This document shows, piece after piece, positions 41,055 through 49,222 of a DNA stretch of 64,000 bases. The DNA comes from an uncultured Flavobacteriales bacterium (lineage in GTDB: Bacteria > Bacteroidota > Bacteroidia > Flavobacteriales_F > PHOS-HE28), in NCBI GenBank assembly GCA_937872175.1, contig CALMPI010000049.1:62001-126000 (forward strand), written 5' to 3'. Position 1 is the stretch's first letter, and every line of letters starts with the position of its first letter. The notes under the pieces were generated by a model that was not told where the DNA came from, searched no databases, and saw only the letters and a list, made by a program, of their open reading frames with translations. A program made the translations under genes and the position numbers.

Positions 41055-44000
41055 CAGTTGTACCGGTTCTCAGCAATGCGCATCACGCCCTTCAGGAGCT
41101 GGTCGATCACATCGAAGCCCAGTTCCAGGCCCTCGTTGCGCAGGTCGTAGAGGTGGTCCTCCATGGCCTGCTCCATGCGCTTCTTCACGTCCTCGTTGCG
41201 GGTCCAGTCCACGATGCGCAGGGCGCGGATGATGTTGTCCAGCGACACGGCGATGGCCGCGCTGCGCTCAGGCTCCAGCTCCATGCCCGCAGCGGTGATC
41301 ACCTCGGACACCAGGTGATAGAAGGCCCGTGCCTCATCGCGTTGCTGGAGCGCTACGGGTTCATCGCCTGTGCTGCGGTGGCGTAGCTGCTCCATCACAC
41401 TGGTGGCGCGTTGCAGGTACTCCAGGTCGCTGATGCGCTTGGCCTTGAAGGCGTCGATGGCCTCCTGCAGCAGTTCGCTCAGCTTCTTGAAGAGCACCGG
41501 GTCCTCATCCATGCGCTCGCTCAGGGTCTTCTTGGTGCGGCTGGCGATCATGTCCGCACGACCGGCGGCGCCCTCCACCTTCTCCACCTCCTTGGCGAAG
41601 GCGTCCTGGTCGAAGATGTTCACCTGCTCGGTGAGCTGCAGCACCTCGGTGCTCTTGATGTGCGTATCGATCAGCTTCTGCACCTGCCCTTCGTACTGGC
41701 GGTAGTCGATGGCATCGCTGAAGCGCTGTTTCACCGCCACGCGCAGGCGCAAGAAGAAGGCCGCATCGCGGCGATAGCGGTCCACCTTCTCCTCCGGGGT
41801 GCTCTTCACAAAGGCCAGGGTGCTCAGCGCCATCTTCAGGGTGCGCACATAGAGCGAGAGCCGCTCGTAGAAGCGGTCGCGCACATCCTTGGGCTCCAGG
41901 TGGCGCTGGAAAGCCTCGGTGTCCTGCTTGTTGGGAAGGGTCTTGAAGAGGTCCCACAACTGGGCGTGGCGCTCGGGCAACTTGGCCACCTCCTCCTTCA
42001 CGTTGGTCAGGGTGCCCTCCAGGTCCTCGTCGTCGTACTCGCTCAGCTCGCTGTACGTGGTCAGGGCCTGGTCCAGCTCGCCCAGGATGCCGTAGTAGTC
42101 GATGATGTAGCCGAAGTCCTTGCCCTCGAACAGACGGTTCACGCGGGCGATGGCCTGCAGCAGGGTGTGGTTGCTGAGGCTGCGGCAGATGTAGAGCACC
42201 GTGTTGCGCGGCGCGTCGAAGCCCGTGAGCAGCTTGTCCACCACGATCAGCAGTTCCGGATCGCCCTCGTTCTTGAAACGGCTCACGATGCTCTTCTGGT
42301 AGTTGGTCTCGTTGCCGTACTGGGCCATCATGGCCTTCCAGAACTTCGAGACGCGCTCGATCGGCTCGGCGTAGGCGCTGTCGTAGCCCTCACGCTCGTC
42401 GGGGGGACTCATCACCACCTCGTTGCTCACCATGCCGATCTCGTCCAGGTACTCCTTGTACTTGAGCGCGGCCACTTTGCTGGGTGCGGTCAGCTGGGCC
42501 TTGAAGCCACTGCCCTTCCAGTTGTCGCGCCAGTGCTGGCTGATGTCCCAGGCCGTGCGCAGGATCTTCTGGTCGGCCTCGTTCAGCTGATCGGCGCGGC
42601 TGAACTTCTTCTTCAGGTCGGCGCGCTGGTATTCGTTCAGCGGCTCGCTCACCAGGTCGAAGAAGGTGTCGATGGGCTGCTTGTCCACCTCCTGCACCAC
42701 ATGGCGGCCCTCGTAGAGCAGGGGCACCACGGCGCCATCGGCCACGGCCTGCTTGATGGTGTAGGTGGGCCGGATGATGCCACCGAACTTGCGCGCGGTG
42801 TTCTTCTCCTTGCCCATCAGCGGGGTGCCCGTGAAGCCCAGGAAACAGGCGTGGGGCAGCACCTTCAGCATGCGGGTGTTGCCCGCGCCGTAGTGGCTGC
42901 GGTGGCTCTCGTCCACCAGCACGAACACGTCCGGACTGTCGGCCACCAACTGGCCCTTGTTGGCCACGGCCTCGAACTTCTGCAGCAGCGTGGTGATGAT
43001 GCGGGCCTTGGGCTCGCGCAGCAGCTCGGCCAGGTGGGCGCCGCTGCGGGCCTGCACCGCCTCGGCATCGCAGGCCTTGAAGGTGCCGTAGAGCTGGTCG
43101 TCCAGGTCGATGCGGTCGGTGACCAGCACGATGCGCGGGTCCTTGATGCTGGGCTCCATGGCGATGGCCTTGGCCAGCAGCACCATCGTGAGGCTCTTGC
43201 CACTGCCTTGCGTGTGCCAGATGACCCCGCCGGGACGTTGGCCCTCTTGGAGGTGCTTCACGCGCTCCAGGGTGCTCTCCACCGTGAAGTACTGCTGGTA
43301 GCGCGGCACCTTCTTCTCGCCGTTGTCGAAGAGCACGTAGCGCTGCACGATGCGCAGCAAGCGCTCCGGACGGCACAGGCGGTAGAGCAGCTTGTCCTGC
43401 TCGGTCACCTCCAGGGCCGCGCCCTGCTGCTGCTCAAAGAAGGCACGCACGTAGCGGAAGCGGTCGGCGAAGAGGGCGTCCATCTCGGCGCGTGCCAGGG
43501 GACGGTTCTTCAGGTCGTGTAGAGCGGCTTCGTCGCCGCTTTCTTTCCAGTGGCTCCAGAAGGGCGGCGGGGTGCCGATGGTGCCGTAGCGCGCATCGTT
43601 CTGCGCCAGGGCCAGCAGCAACTGGGCGTGCAGGTAGAGCTGCGGCACCTCATCGGGCTGCTGGTTGCGCAGGTGCTGGCTAATGGCCTGGGCTGCCGGC
43701 GTGCCGTGCTCGGTGCTGTGCAGGTCCGGCCGCTTGCACTCGATCACCACCAGGGGGATTCCGTTCACGAAGAGCACCAGATCGGGGCGGCGGGTCTTGG
43801 CGCTGCCCCGGCGCTCCACGGCGAACTCCTCGGTCACATGGAAGGCGTTGTTGGCGGGGTGCTCCCAATCGATGAAGCGCAGGGGGAAGCTGCGCGTATC
43901 CCCCATGATGGTCTCCTCGAAGCTGCGGCCCAGGGTGAGCAGCTCGTACACCTCCTTGTTGGCGGTGTAGAGGCCCTCCACCAGCGGCATGTCGCGCAGG

Positions 44001-44239
44001 CCGCGCACGGCCTGGTAGATGTTGGCGGGGCTGAACTGGTACTGTTGGCCCTTGTGGGCAACGCGGTTGATGGCCCGCAGCCGCTCCTCCAGCACGCCCT
44101 CCAGCAGCACCTGGCCCGCCTTGCCCTGCCGCTGCGCCAAGGCCTCCTCCGGGCTCAAGTAGGTATAGCCCAGCTTCACCAGCAGCTGCAGCGCCGGCAC
44201 CTGGCTGATGTGGTCTTCGAGGAAGGAGGGGGTGATCAT
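41054..44239 (-). CDS. hsdR: Type I restriction enzyme, R (endonuclease/translocase) subunit
   Basis: 1061 aa from the ATG at 44239, typical for HsdR. The N-terminal nuclease domain shows R-R-P-D-L-V-L-F (Asp153) and V-I-E-C-K (Glu167, Lys169), the PD-(D/E)xK site. The SF2 motor follows with T-Q-G-S-G-K-S near residue 345, D-E-S-H near 443, L-G-F-T-G-T-P-L, then V-D-K-L-L-T-G-F-D-A-P and Q-A-I-A-R-V-N-R. It cleaves unmodified DNA after ATP-driven translocation together with HsdM and HsdS. An upstream frame adds 16 residues that are less plausible. It is separated from the rest of the island by a 174-nt gap with a perfect palindrome. All catalytic motifs look intact. Confidence 0.96.
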   Translation of the reverse strand: MITPSFLEDHISQVPALQLLVKLGYTYLSPEEALAQRQGKAGQVLLEGVLEERLRAINRVAHKGQQYQFSPANIYQAVRGLRDMPLVEGLYTANKEVYELLTLGRSFEETIMGDTRSFPLRFIDWEHPANNAFHVTEEFAVERRGSAKTRRPDLVLFVNGIPLVVIECKRPDLHSTEHGTPAAQAISQHLRNQQPDEVPQLYLHAQLLLALAQNDARYGTIGTPPPFWSHWKESGDEAALHDLKNRPLARAEMDALFADRFRYVRAFFEQQQGAALEVTEQDKLLYRLCRPERLLRIVQRYVLFDNGEKKVPRYQQYFTVESTLERVKHLQEGQRPGGVIWHTQGSGKSLTMVLLAKAIAMEPSIKDPRIVLVTDRIDLDDQLYGTFKACDAEAVQARSGAHLAELLREPKARIITTLLQKFEAVANKGQLVADSPDVFVLVDESHRSHYGAGNTRMLKVLPHACFLGFTGTPLMGKEKNTARKFGGIIRPTYTIKQAVADGAVVPLLYEGRHVVQEVDKQPIDTFFDLVSEPLNEYQRADLKKKFSRADQLNEADQKILRTAWDISQHWRDNWKGSGFKAQLTAPSKVAALKYKEYLDEIGMVSNEVVMSPPDEREGYDSAYAEPIERVSKFWKAMMAQYGNETNYQKSIVSRFKNEGDPELLIVVDKLLTGFDAPRNTVLYICRSLSNHTLLQAIARVNRLFEGKDFGYIIDYYGILGELDQALTTYSELSEYDDEDLEGTLTNVKEEVAKLPERHAQLWDLFKTLPNKQDTEAFQRHLEPKDVRDRFYERLSLYVRTLKMALSTLAFVKSTPEEKVDRYRRDAAFFLRLRVAVKQRFSDAIDYRQYEGQVQKLIDTHIKSTEVLQLTEQVNIFDQDAFAKEVEKVEGAAGRADMIASRTKKTLSERMDEDPVLFKKLSELLQEAIDAFKAKRISDLEYLQRATSVMEQLRHRSTGDEPVALQQRDEARAFYHLVSEVITAAGMELEPERSAAIAVSLDNIIRALRIVDWTRNEDVKKRMEQAMEDHLYDLRNEGLELGFDVIDQLLKGVMRIAENRYN

Positions 44240-44295
44240 GGGCTCATCTAGGCGCTTTGTAGCGCCTTGAACATCAGGTTGTTGCAAGAAACCAT

Positions 44296-44317
44296 TATCA
44301 ACGATCGATCGTTGATA
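44296..44317. promoter_or_regulatory. 22-bp perfect palindrome upstream of hsdR, candidate operator
   Basis: A palindrome centred on GATCGATC with arms ending TATCAAC/GTTGATA, 57 nt before the hsdR ATG. The position suggests a dimeric repressor site controlling the restriction subunit separately from the methyltransferase; no control gene is identified. Confidence 0.55.
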
Positions 44318-44374
44318 TGGTGTGTGATATAGATTTGCAGCAGTCTCATCTTGCCATTCGGAAGAAGGAGATCG

Positions 44375-44406
44375 GGAGGCGGCAGGCCAAGATGCTTGTC
44401 GCCTCC
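44375..44406. terminator. Hairpin after the 175-aa gene
   Basis: Arms 44375-44384 and 44397-44406 pair over 10 bases with one G-T pair, loop 12. It lies just past the stop at 44414 on the minus strand. On the plus strand it is followed by TGCATTTTC and preceded by TAGATTTG (44330-44337), so a short plus-strand transcript is conceivable. Confidence 0.45.
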
Positions 44407-44413
44407 TGCATTT

Positions 44414-44941
44414 TCAGAGCACCTCCTTCAACCGCCGTTTCGCTTTGCTCTTCATCTTCTTGAAGTTCCTTGGCTCGAGTGCGTAGGCAGTGAGCAAGTA
44501 GTAGTCAGTGCCCGTGCGCAAGGGCTCCAGTATCACCACATAGCGCTCCCGGTGGTCCAGTATGTAGGTTCTTAGTTTGGGTTTGCCATCCACACGCTCT
44601 TCTACACTGAAAACGAAAAGGTTGTCAGGTGTGCTTTCGTCGACATGGTGTTTGACCCAATGGAGTCGCTGGCTTCTGGTCATCTCAAAGACACGCTTCC
44701 CATCCGGTGCAGTAGGGTCAAGATCGGTTGCTTTACATGTGGTAAGGTGCCGGAATAACAGGTCCATTTCTGGCTCCTGTCCGCGCACAGGGTGTATCTG
44801 CTTGTACCGGAACTTGAAGCTCGGATTGTTGGTGATATCCCTATCGAAGACCCCACGCAGGGAAACCGTCCGCTGGGCTTCAGTAAGGTGCCCAAGCTCG
44901 AGCAACTGAGGGTACTTGCGTAATAGGTTCGTGGGCATCAC
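44414..44941 (-). CDS. Unknown 175-aa protein, possible BECR/RelE-like nuclease tail
   Basis: 175 aa, basic at the C-terminus, with base composition visibly less GC-rich than flanking genes. I do not recognise the family. The last third (E-R-Y-V-V-I-L-E-P-L, then D-Y-Y-L-L-T-A-Y-A-L) resembles the terminal strands of phage-type barnase/EndoU/ColicinE5/RelE (BECR) nuclease domains, where a Y-L-L-T-A-Y strand is typical; this is a weak analogy. The N-terminus has no signal. It overlaps the DUF3800 gene by 4 nt and ends before a hairpin. Two possible starts (44941 and 44938) are adjacent Met codons. Confidence 0.6.
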   Translation of the reverse strand: MMPTNLLRKYPQLLELGHLTEAQRTVSLRGVFDRDITNNPSFKFRYKQIHPVRGQEPEMDLLFRHLTTCKATDLDPTAPDGKRVFEMTRSQRLHWVKHHVDESTPDNLFVFSVEERVDGKPKLRTYILDHRERYVVILEPLRTGTDYYLLTAYALEPRNFKKMKSKAKRRLKEVL

Positions 44942-45618
44942 TGTAGCTCGATGATGAACAGGTTGAATTTGTCGTGATCCTTGGGCGTGGAGGCTATCAG
45001 TGACAAGTTCGAATGGGTCTTGATCTTGTCAATAAGGCGTGTTTTGGCCAACATGCGCTTTTCCTGCACGTTCAGGTTATACGCTAAAGCACCTGTGAGA
45101 AAATCGGTGAGTTGCAGTAGTAGGCTTTCTTTGGAATGGATGTTCTGTAAGTTCCGTATGCTGTTGTAACGCACGTTCAAGATCTCTCGCAGTTTGCCCA
45201 CCTTCCTCGCGCTCAAGGTGTCCTTCACATCCAAGTAGACATTGTAGGTGTTCAGCATATCCATCTTGTGGTGCAATAGCTGGTAGTACATCTTGTAGTA
45301 GAACGTGTCATGGTCCTGCCCAAAGTCCTTGTGCCGTATGCGGGCCTTGGGTACGATCACCGCTCTGTATAACAGTTCGGTGCCGAAGAACAGGTCAACG
45401 AGGTCGGCATAGAAACCGTACTTGGACCTCGATACCTTACTCCATTTGATCTCTCCGAAGAAGTTGTGTTTCGCTTTCAATTCCTTTATCTGCTCGGTAT
45501 AGAGCTTGACTTGTGGATATGCTGAACTGATGTAGGCAATGAGCATGTAGTCCTTGCCATCGTTCTCCAAGTGGCAACTCTCGTCACAGTATAGGTTGTA
45601 GGTCTTGCCGCCGTTCAT
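44938..45618 (-). CDS. DUF3800 family protein (RNase H-like fold)
   Basis: 226 aa. It opens with Y-N-L-Y-C-D-E-S (Asp12), the first acidic motif of DUF3800, has Y-L-D-V-K-D in the middle and L-L-Q-L-T-D-F-L-T-G-A near residue 175, the last acidic motif. The family is predicted to have an RNase H-like nuclease fold and recurs in defence islands and phage genomes; activity is unproven. Codon use is relatively AT-rich. It overlaps both neighbours by 4 nt, forming a tight three-gene cassette with the membrane/coiled-coil protein and the 175-aa protein. Confidence 0.85.
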   Translation of the reverse strand: MNGGKTYNLYCDESCHLENDGKDYMLIAYISSAYPQVKLYTEQIKELKAKHNFFGEIKWSKVSRSKYGFYADLVDLFFGTELLYRAVIVPKARIRHKDFGQDHDTFYYKMYYQLLHHKMDMLNTYNVYLDVKDTLSARKVGKLREILNVRYNSIRNLQNIHSKESLLLQLTDFLTGALAYNLNVQEKRMLAKTRLIDKIKTHSNLSLIASTPKDHDKFNLFIIELQ

Positions 45619-46283
45619 GGGGTCATGGGTTCATCGGTGGTTTTATAGGGGCGCACGGCTCCGGCCTTGGGCATGCCATAGCGCATGTCAAAACGCTGAA
45701 CGTACGCGTTGCCCAAAGCATCCTCGAAATGCAGGTCATAGATGGGGGCCACTTCCATCATCTCCAGCGAACGGATCCGCACGGACAGGTTGTCGGCCGG
45801 ACGCACCTCTGCCGGGCATTCTGCTGTTACAGCAATGCCTTCAGGTTTGGTCAACCGCAAGTTGCGCGCAAGCCCGCCGCGATTCACTGCCTTCAGTGTG
45901 GCTTCAACCCGGCCTGGTTTGGCCATGTGGGACTGGAACTCGAAATCCGGTCGCATCTCGATCTTCTTGATCTCTGCTTTCAAGCCTTCATCCTTGGCCA
46001 TGAACTCGATCCCCTTGGCAATGGCTTCATGGATGCGCTCCAACTGGAAGACCTGCTGACCCAGTTGGGTGACCTGCTCACTCAGGTGCCTGGCTTGATC
46101 CACCGCAGCAGCGGATTGCGTCTTCAACTCCGCGATCATCGCCTGCTTCTGCTCATCGCGCTGGTAAAGCTTCCAGAGTGTGGCAACAGTACCAACCACG
46201 GCCAACAATGCCGCGATGGCCTGTATCCAATCCGTGATAGATGCTTGGTGGATCACCGTGATGATATCGAAGCTGATTCCCAT
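45615..46283 (-). CDS. Single-pass membrane protein with coiled coil, unknown
   Basis: 222 aa. A hydrophobic segment near residues 18-38 (W-I-Q-A-I-A-A-L-L-A-V-V-G-T-V-A) follows a short N-terminus, then a heptad-rich coiled coil (about 45-95, with repeated Q-A/L-E spacing), then a soluble beta-rich C-terminal domain. I do not recognise a family. The topology is that of a membrane sensor or anchor. It leads the DUF3800 cassette, overlapping it by 4 nt, and is separated from hsdS by a GATC-word repeat. Confidence 0.65.
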   Translation of the reverse strand: MGISFDIITVIHQASITDWIQAIAALLAVVGTVATLWKLYQRDEQKQAMIAELKTQSAAAVDQARHLSEQVTQLGQQVFQLERIHEAIAKGIEFMAKDEGLKAEIKKIEMRPDFEFQSHMAKPGRVEATLKAVNRGGLARNLRLTKPEGIAVTAECPAEVRPADNLSVRIRSLEMMEVAPIYDLHFEDALGNAYVQRFDMRYGMPKAGAVRPYKTTDEPMTP

Positions 46284-46286
46284 TAT

Positions 46287-46317
46287 CCGATCATCTCAAT
46301 CTCTGATCATCTGATCA
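46287..46317. repeat. GATC-word repeat between hsdS and membrane protein gene
   Basis: Iterated CCGATCATCT and TGATCATCTGATCA words, overlapping the hsdS stop codon. Reverse-complemented it resembles the element at 49165-49196. Confidence 0.7.
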
Positions 46318-47577
46318 CACCTTCACCCGCACCGCCCCCGTCAGCAACTGCTGCATCAGCCCCCGCTTCTGGGTGGTGAGGTGTTCGAGTTGGTTCTGGA
46401 TGGCTTCGGTCTCCTTGTTCAGCGCCTGCACGACCTTGGCGATGGCGGCTTGCTCGGCTTCGCCAGGAATGTGCACGTCGATGTCGAAGAAGTCGGTGGT
46501 GCTGACGTTGAGCAGGCCGTGGTTGCGAGCCCCTTCCTGTGCGATGGCACCGATTCCCTCATCCAGCATGCCTGCATCGAAGTAGGCGGCAATGAAGTCG
46601 CTGTTGGCCGCGCCAGGCTTCAGGGCAAAGCAGATGTAGAGGGTGGAGAGGACTCCTTGCTCATAGCGGTCCAGCCGCTTGATGGCCCCGACCGGGTAAC
46701 CGTTGGAGCTGCTCTTGTTGTAGGCGAACTCACTCTTCTTCAGCAGGTAGTACCCAGCCAGGTTGGCACCAGCCACGGACTTATTGAAGATCTCGCGCTG
46801 ATCGATCAAGCCGTGTTGGGCACTGATGGTGAGCACATGCTCTTCGCCCACGGTGTTCTTGCGCGTAACGCGCTCGAAGAGGTCGCCGAGGCGGTGGCTC
46901 TTCCACTTCCCCCCGAACCCCTTGAACCGCCTTTTGCCCGTGAGCAGCTCTTGCATCAACCCCCGCTTGCGCTCCTGCTGCGCGGCCAGCAGCTGCTGCA
47001 CCGTGGCAATGGCACGGTCCCAGGCACCCAGCACCTGGGCGATGCGGCGTTGTTCGGGGAGGCTGCTTGGATAGGCTATCAGCAATTCCTCCAAGGCGGC
47101 TTTGTTGAGCTTGTACCGCGCCGCGCCTTGCCGTGTTATGTGCGGAATGATGTTGCGGTGGTAAAAGAACCGGTAGAACCACTCCGTATCGCAAACTTCT
47201 GTGCCTTGAACCAAATGGGCATGATTATTCACGTTGAACTTGCCCGTAACAAGGATCGTTTGCGGCTTGGTGGAGTAGTCAAGGAAGTGGTCGCCATCCT
47301 CGCCGATCAGGCAGTAGGTACCATCGATGCGGAACTCGTTGATGAAACCCAGGATGCCAGTAGGTCCATAGTAAGGAAAGGTTCCAACCATGCCCGAACG
47401 TTCGTCCACATTGAGCGGTGCACGCAGATTGTTGACCACTTGGCATGCATCACCAACACGAGCTACCTCCCACTCCTCTGGGATCCACCCGAGCTTGGTG
47501 TGCTTGTAGCCGGGCCGCGCTTCATCCATTGCAGGAGCGCTCAGCGTTGCGGTTGATGTTGGTTCAAGCTTCGCCAT
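46315..47577 (-). CDS. hsdS: Type I restriction enzyme, S (specificity) subunit
   Basis: 420 aa with the two-fold plan of HsdS. The first target recognition domain (about 25-170) starts with G-W-I-P-E-E-W; a conserved helix follows (L-P-E-Q-R-R-I-A-Q-V-L-G-A-W-D); the second TRD begins near W-K-S-H-R-L-G-D-L-F; the second conserved helix ends with L-T-T-Q-K-R-G-L-M-Q-Q-L-L-T-G. The matching K-R-G-L-M-Q-E-L-L-T-G after TRD1 shows the internal duplication. It reads the DNA target and tethers HsdM and HsdR. It overlaps the TIR gene by 14 nt. The target sequence cannot be predicted. Confidence 0.95.
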   Translation of the reverse strand: MAKLEPTSTATLSAPAMDEARPGYKHTKLGWIPEEWEVARVGDACQVVNNLRAPLNVDERSGMVGTFPYYGPTGILGFINEFRIDGTYCLIGEDGDHFLDYSTKPQTILVTGKFNVNNHAHLVQGTEVCDTEWFYRFFYHRNIIPHITRQGAARYKLNKAALEELLIAYPSSLPEQRRIAQVLGAWDRAIATVQQLLAAQQERKRGLMQELLTGKRRFKGFGGKWKSHRLGDLFERVTRKNTVGEEHVLTISAQHGLIDQREIFNKSVAGANLAGYYLLKKSEFAYNKSSSNGYPVGAIKRLDRYEQGVLSTLYICFALKPGAANSDFIAAYFDAGMLDEGIGAIAQEGARNHGLLNVSTTDFFDIDVHIPGEAEQAAIAKVVQALNKETEAIQNQLEHLTTQKRGLMQQLLTGAVRVKV

Positions 47578-48385
47578 TGAGAATACGTTTGGTCTGGCGT
47601 ACCATGTTCACGAACAACTCCTCACGCTCGTTCGGATCCATGGCGCTGAGCGGTTTGCTCGGCGGGTTGAGCGCTTGGTAATGGTTCAGATGGTGCATCT
47701 CTTCGAAGATGCAAGGCTTCAGGATGAGCGGGAGGATAACGGCACCTTCTTTCTCAGCGGCCTCCAACAAGGGTGGTAGCTCCTCGGTGGCAATGAACTC
47801 CGAGCCAAGGAAATCGGTGCTGATGAGCAGGATGGCCACCTTGGTGGACTTAATGGCTTGGCGGATCTCCTCCTTCCATTTGGCGCCAACTTTGATCCGC
47901 TCATCGTCCCACAGTTCGATGTCCGTCCTCAGTGGCTTGAAGTGACGCTGCACCTCCGCAAGGATGTCCTTGTCCTTGTGACTGTAACTCACGAAGACCT
48001 TGGTCCGAGAGGATGCGCTGGATTCATACTTCTGGTGAGCAACAAGGGGAAGTGTACCCAGCTCCTGCCGCAAGTAGAAGAGCAAAGTCTCAGATGCCAC
48101 TTCGGTGTCGCAGTCGGGCTTAGGTTGACCTTGGTGGGCCGAGTTCCGGTGATCGGTCAGCGAGCGTGTCACCTCCAGCATGTACTGGTCCAGAAAGATG
48201 CCCTTGGCAACGTCAGAATAAAAGTCACCGAGACGTGCTCTTAAGTTGTGGATGAGTTCCGAAACCTTCCTCCGGTCTAAGCGCCCCATACTCCTTACAG
48301 CGAAGACCGTGGCTTCCCTGCGGATGATCTCCTCGTCCTTGAGCGTTAGCCCTGGTTCGGTTCTTATGGTCTCGTTCATGATCAT
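47564..48385 (-). CDS. TIR-domain protein with helical N-terminal domain
   Basis: 273 aa. Residues about 129-225 are a TIR domain (TIR_2 type): K-V-F-V-S-Y-S-H-K-D-K-D, I-E-L-W-D-D-E-R-I, W-K-E-E-I (candidate catalytic Glu) and L-L-I-S-T-D-F-L-G-S. Residues 1-120 are helical and contain H-R-N-S-A-H, reminiscent of HEPN motifs but one residue short of R-x4-6-H. Bacterial TIR effectors often degrade or cyclise NAD+ in anti-phage defence. The gene sits between a metallophosphoesterase (4-nt overlap) and hsdS (14-nt overlap), inside a restriction-modification operon. Signal recognised and enzymatic outcome are unknown. Confidence 0.88.
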   Translation of the reverse strand: MIMNETIRTEPGLTLKDEEIIRREATVFAVRSMGRLDRRKVSELIHNLRARLGDFYSDVAKGIFLDQYMLEVTRSLTDHRNSAHQGQPKPDCDTEVASETLLFYLRQELGTLPLVAHQKYESSASSRTKVFVSYSHKDKDILAEVQRHFKPLRTDIELWDDERIKVGAKWKEEIRQAIKSTKVAILLISTDFLGSEFIATEELPPLLEAAEKEGAVILPLILKPCIFEEMHHLNHYQALNPPSKPLSAMDPNEREELFVNMVRQTKRILNGEA

Positions 48386-49161
48386 TGCTTGTCCGTGAGC
48401 AATTCAAGTTCGATAGTCCTGTTCGGATCAAATCCCACCTCCTCGCCCAGCCTTACATAGCCCAACTGGTTGGTGAGCATCCGGGTGCGGCCAATGGTGT
48501 AGGGGGCAATGTTGCGGTGGTGGTGGCCGTAGATCCAGGCGATGGCGCCGCTGGCTTCGATGAGGTCGTGCAGCTCCACGGCAAAGGCTTCGTTGAGGCC
48601 ATCGCCTTTGTATTCGGGCGGGTAGTGCAGGTAGGTGGGCACGTGATGCGTGGCCACCACGGTGTGCCCGGCAAAGGGCGTGGCCAGTTCGGTGCGCAGC
48701 CATGACAGTGAGGCTTCGTGCAGCGCACTGGTGTGCGTGGGCAGCAGCAGGCGGCCATGGTGGCGGATCTGGTGGTAGTCGTTCATGGCGCGGCGCATCA
48801 GCCCCTCGTTGAGCTGGTTGATGCGGGTCCATAAGGTGGTGCACAGGATGCGTAGTCCGGGGGCGGTCCAGGCCGCATCGTTCAGCAGCCGCACGTTGCC
48901 GGTGAGCTTTTCATCCAGCCATCCACTGCGCTGGGAGATGTCACCGTCGTAGTACTCGTGGTTACCGGGCACCCACAGCACATGGTCGTACTGCTCCCCC
49001 CAGGCCTGCAGAACATCGCGGTGCTTGTGCAGCACGGCAAAGGGCAGGATATCTCCCGCCAGCAGTAGCACCCCGCCCCGGCCCTGCAAAGGGGTACGGC
49101 GCAGCCATTCCCGGTTCTCGGGAAACTCCAGGTGGAGGTCGCTGGCGTAGTGGAGGGTCAT
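48382..49161 (-). CDS. Calcineurin-like metallophosphoesterase
   Basis: 259 aa. All metal-binding motifs of the family are visible: D-L-H (Asp8, His10), G-D-I-L (Asp37), G-N-H-E-Y (Asn67, His68), A-T-H-H-V-P and Y-G-H-H-H near residue 220. No signal peptide, so it is cytoplasmic. The substrate could be a nucleic acid, a cyclic nucleotide or a phosphoprotein; the family is broad. It overlaps the TIR gene by 4 nt, so they are probably made together; a role in controlling or processing a TIR-derived nucleotide is an inference only. A GATC-word repeat precedes it. Confidence 0.88.
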   Translation of the reverse strand: MTLHYASDLHLEFPENREWLRRTPLQGRGGVLLLAGDILPFAVLHKHRDVLQAWGEQYDHVLWVPGNHEYYDGDISQRSGWLDEKLTGNVRLLNDAAWTAPGLRILCTTLWTRINQLNEGLMRRAMNDYHQIRHHGRLLLPTHTSALHEASLSWLRTELATPFAGHTVVATHHVPTYLHYPPEYKGDGLNEAFAVELHDLIEASGAIAWIYGHHHRNIAPYTIGRTRMLTNQLGYVRLGEEVGFDPNRTIELELLTDKQ

Positions 49162-49164
49162 GGG

Positions 49165-49196
49165 GATCAGAAGATCAGATGATCGGAAGATCAGAA
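49165..49196. repeat. GATC-word repeat between rhuM and metallophosphoesterase gene
   Basis: Iterated GATCAGAAGATCAGATGATC-type words in the 61-nt gap. Related copies are at 46287-46317 (inverted orientation) and 59667-59697. Confidence 0.7.
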
Positions 49197-49222
49197 AATG
49201 GGTGGGTGGCTACAGGCGGGTT

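Noticed and set aside
47564..47900. HEPN RNase domain in the TIR protein
   Set aside because: H-R-N-S-A-H has only three residues between Arg and His, so the R-x4-6-H motif is not met; noted as resemblance only.
48453..48844. Extra small genes inside the metallophosphoesterase region
   Set aside because: They are alternative frames of a gene with all family motifs intact.
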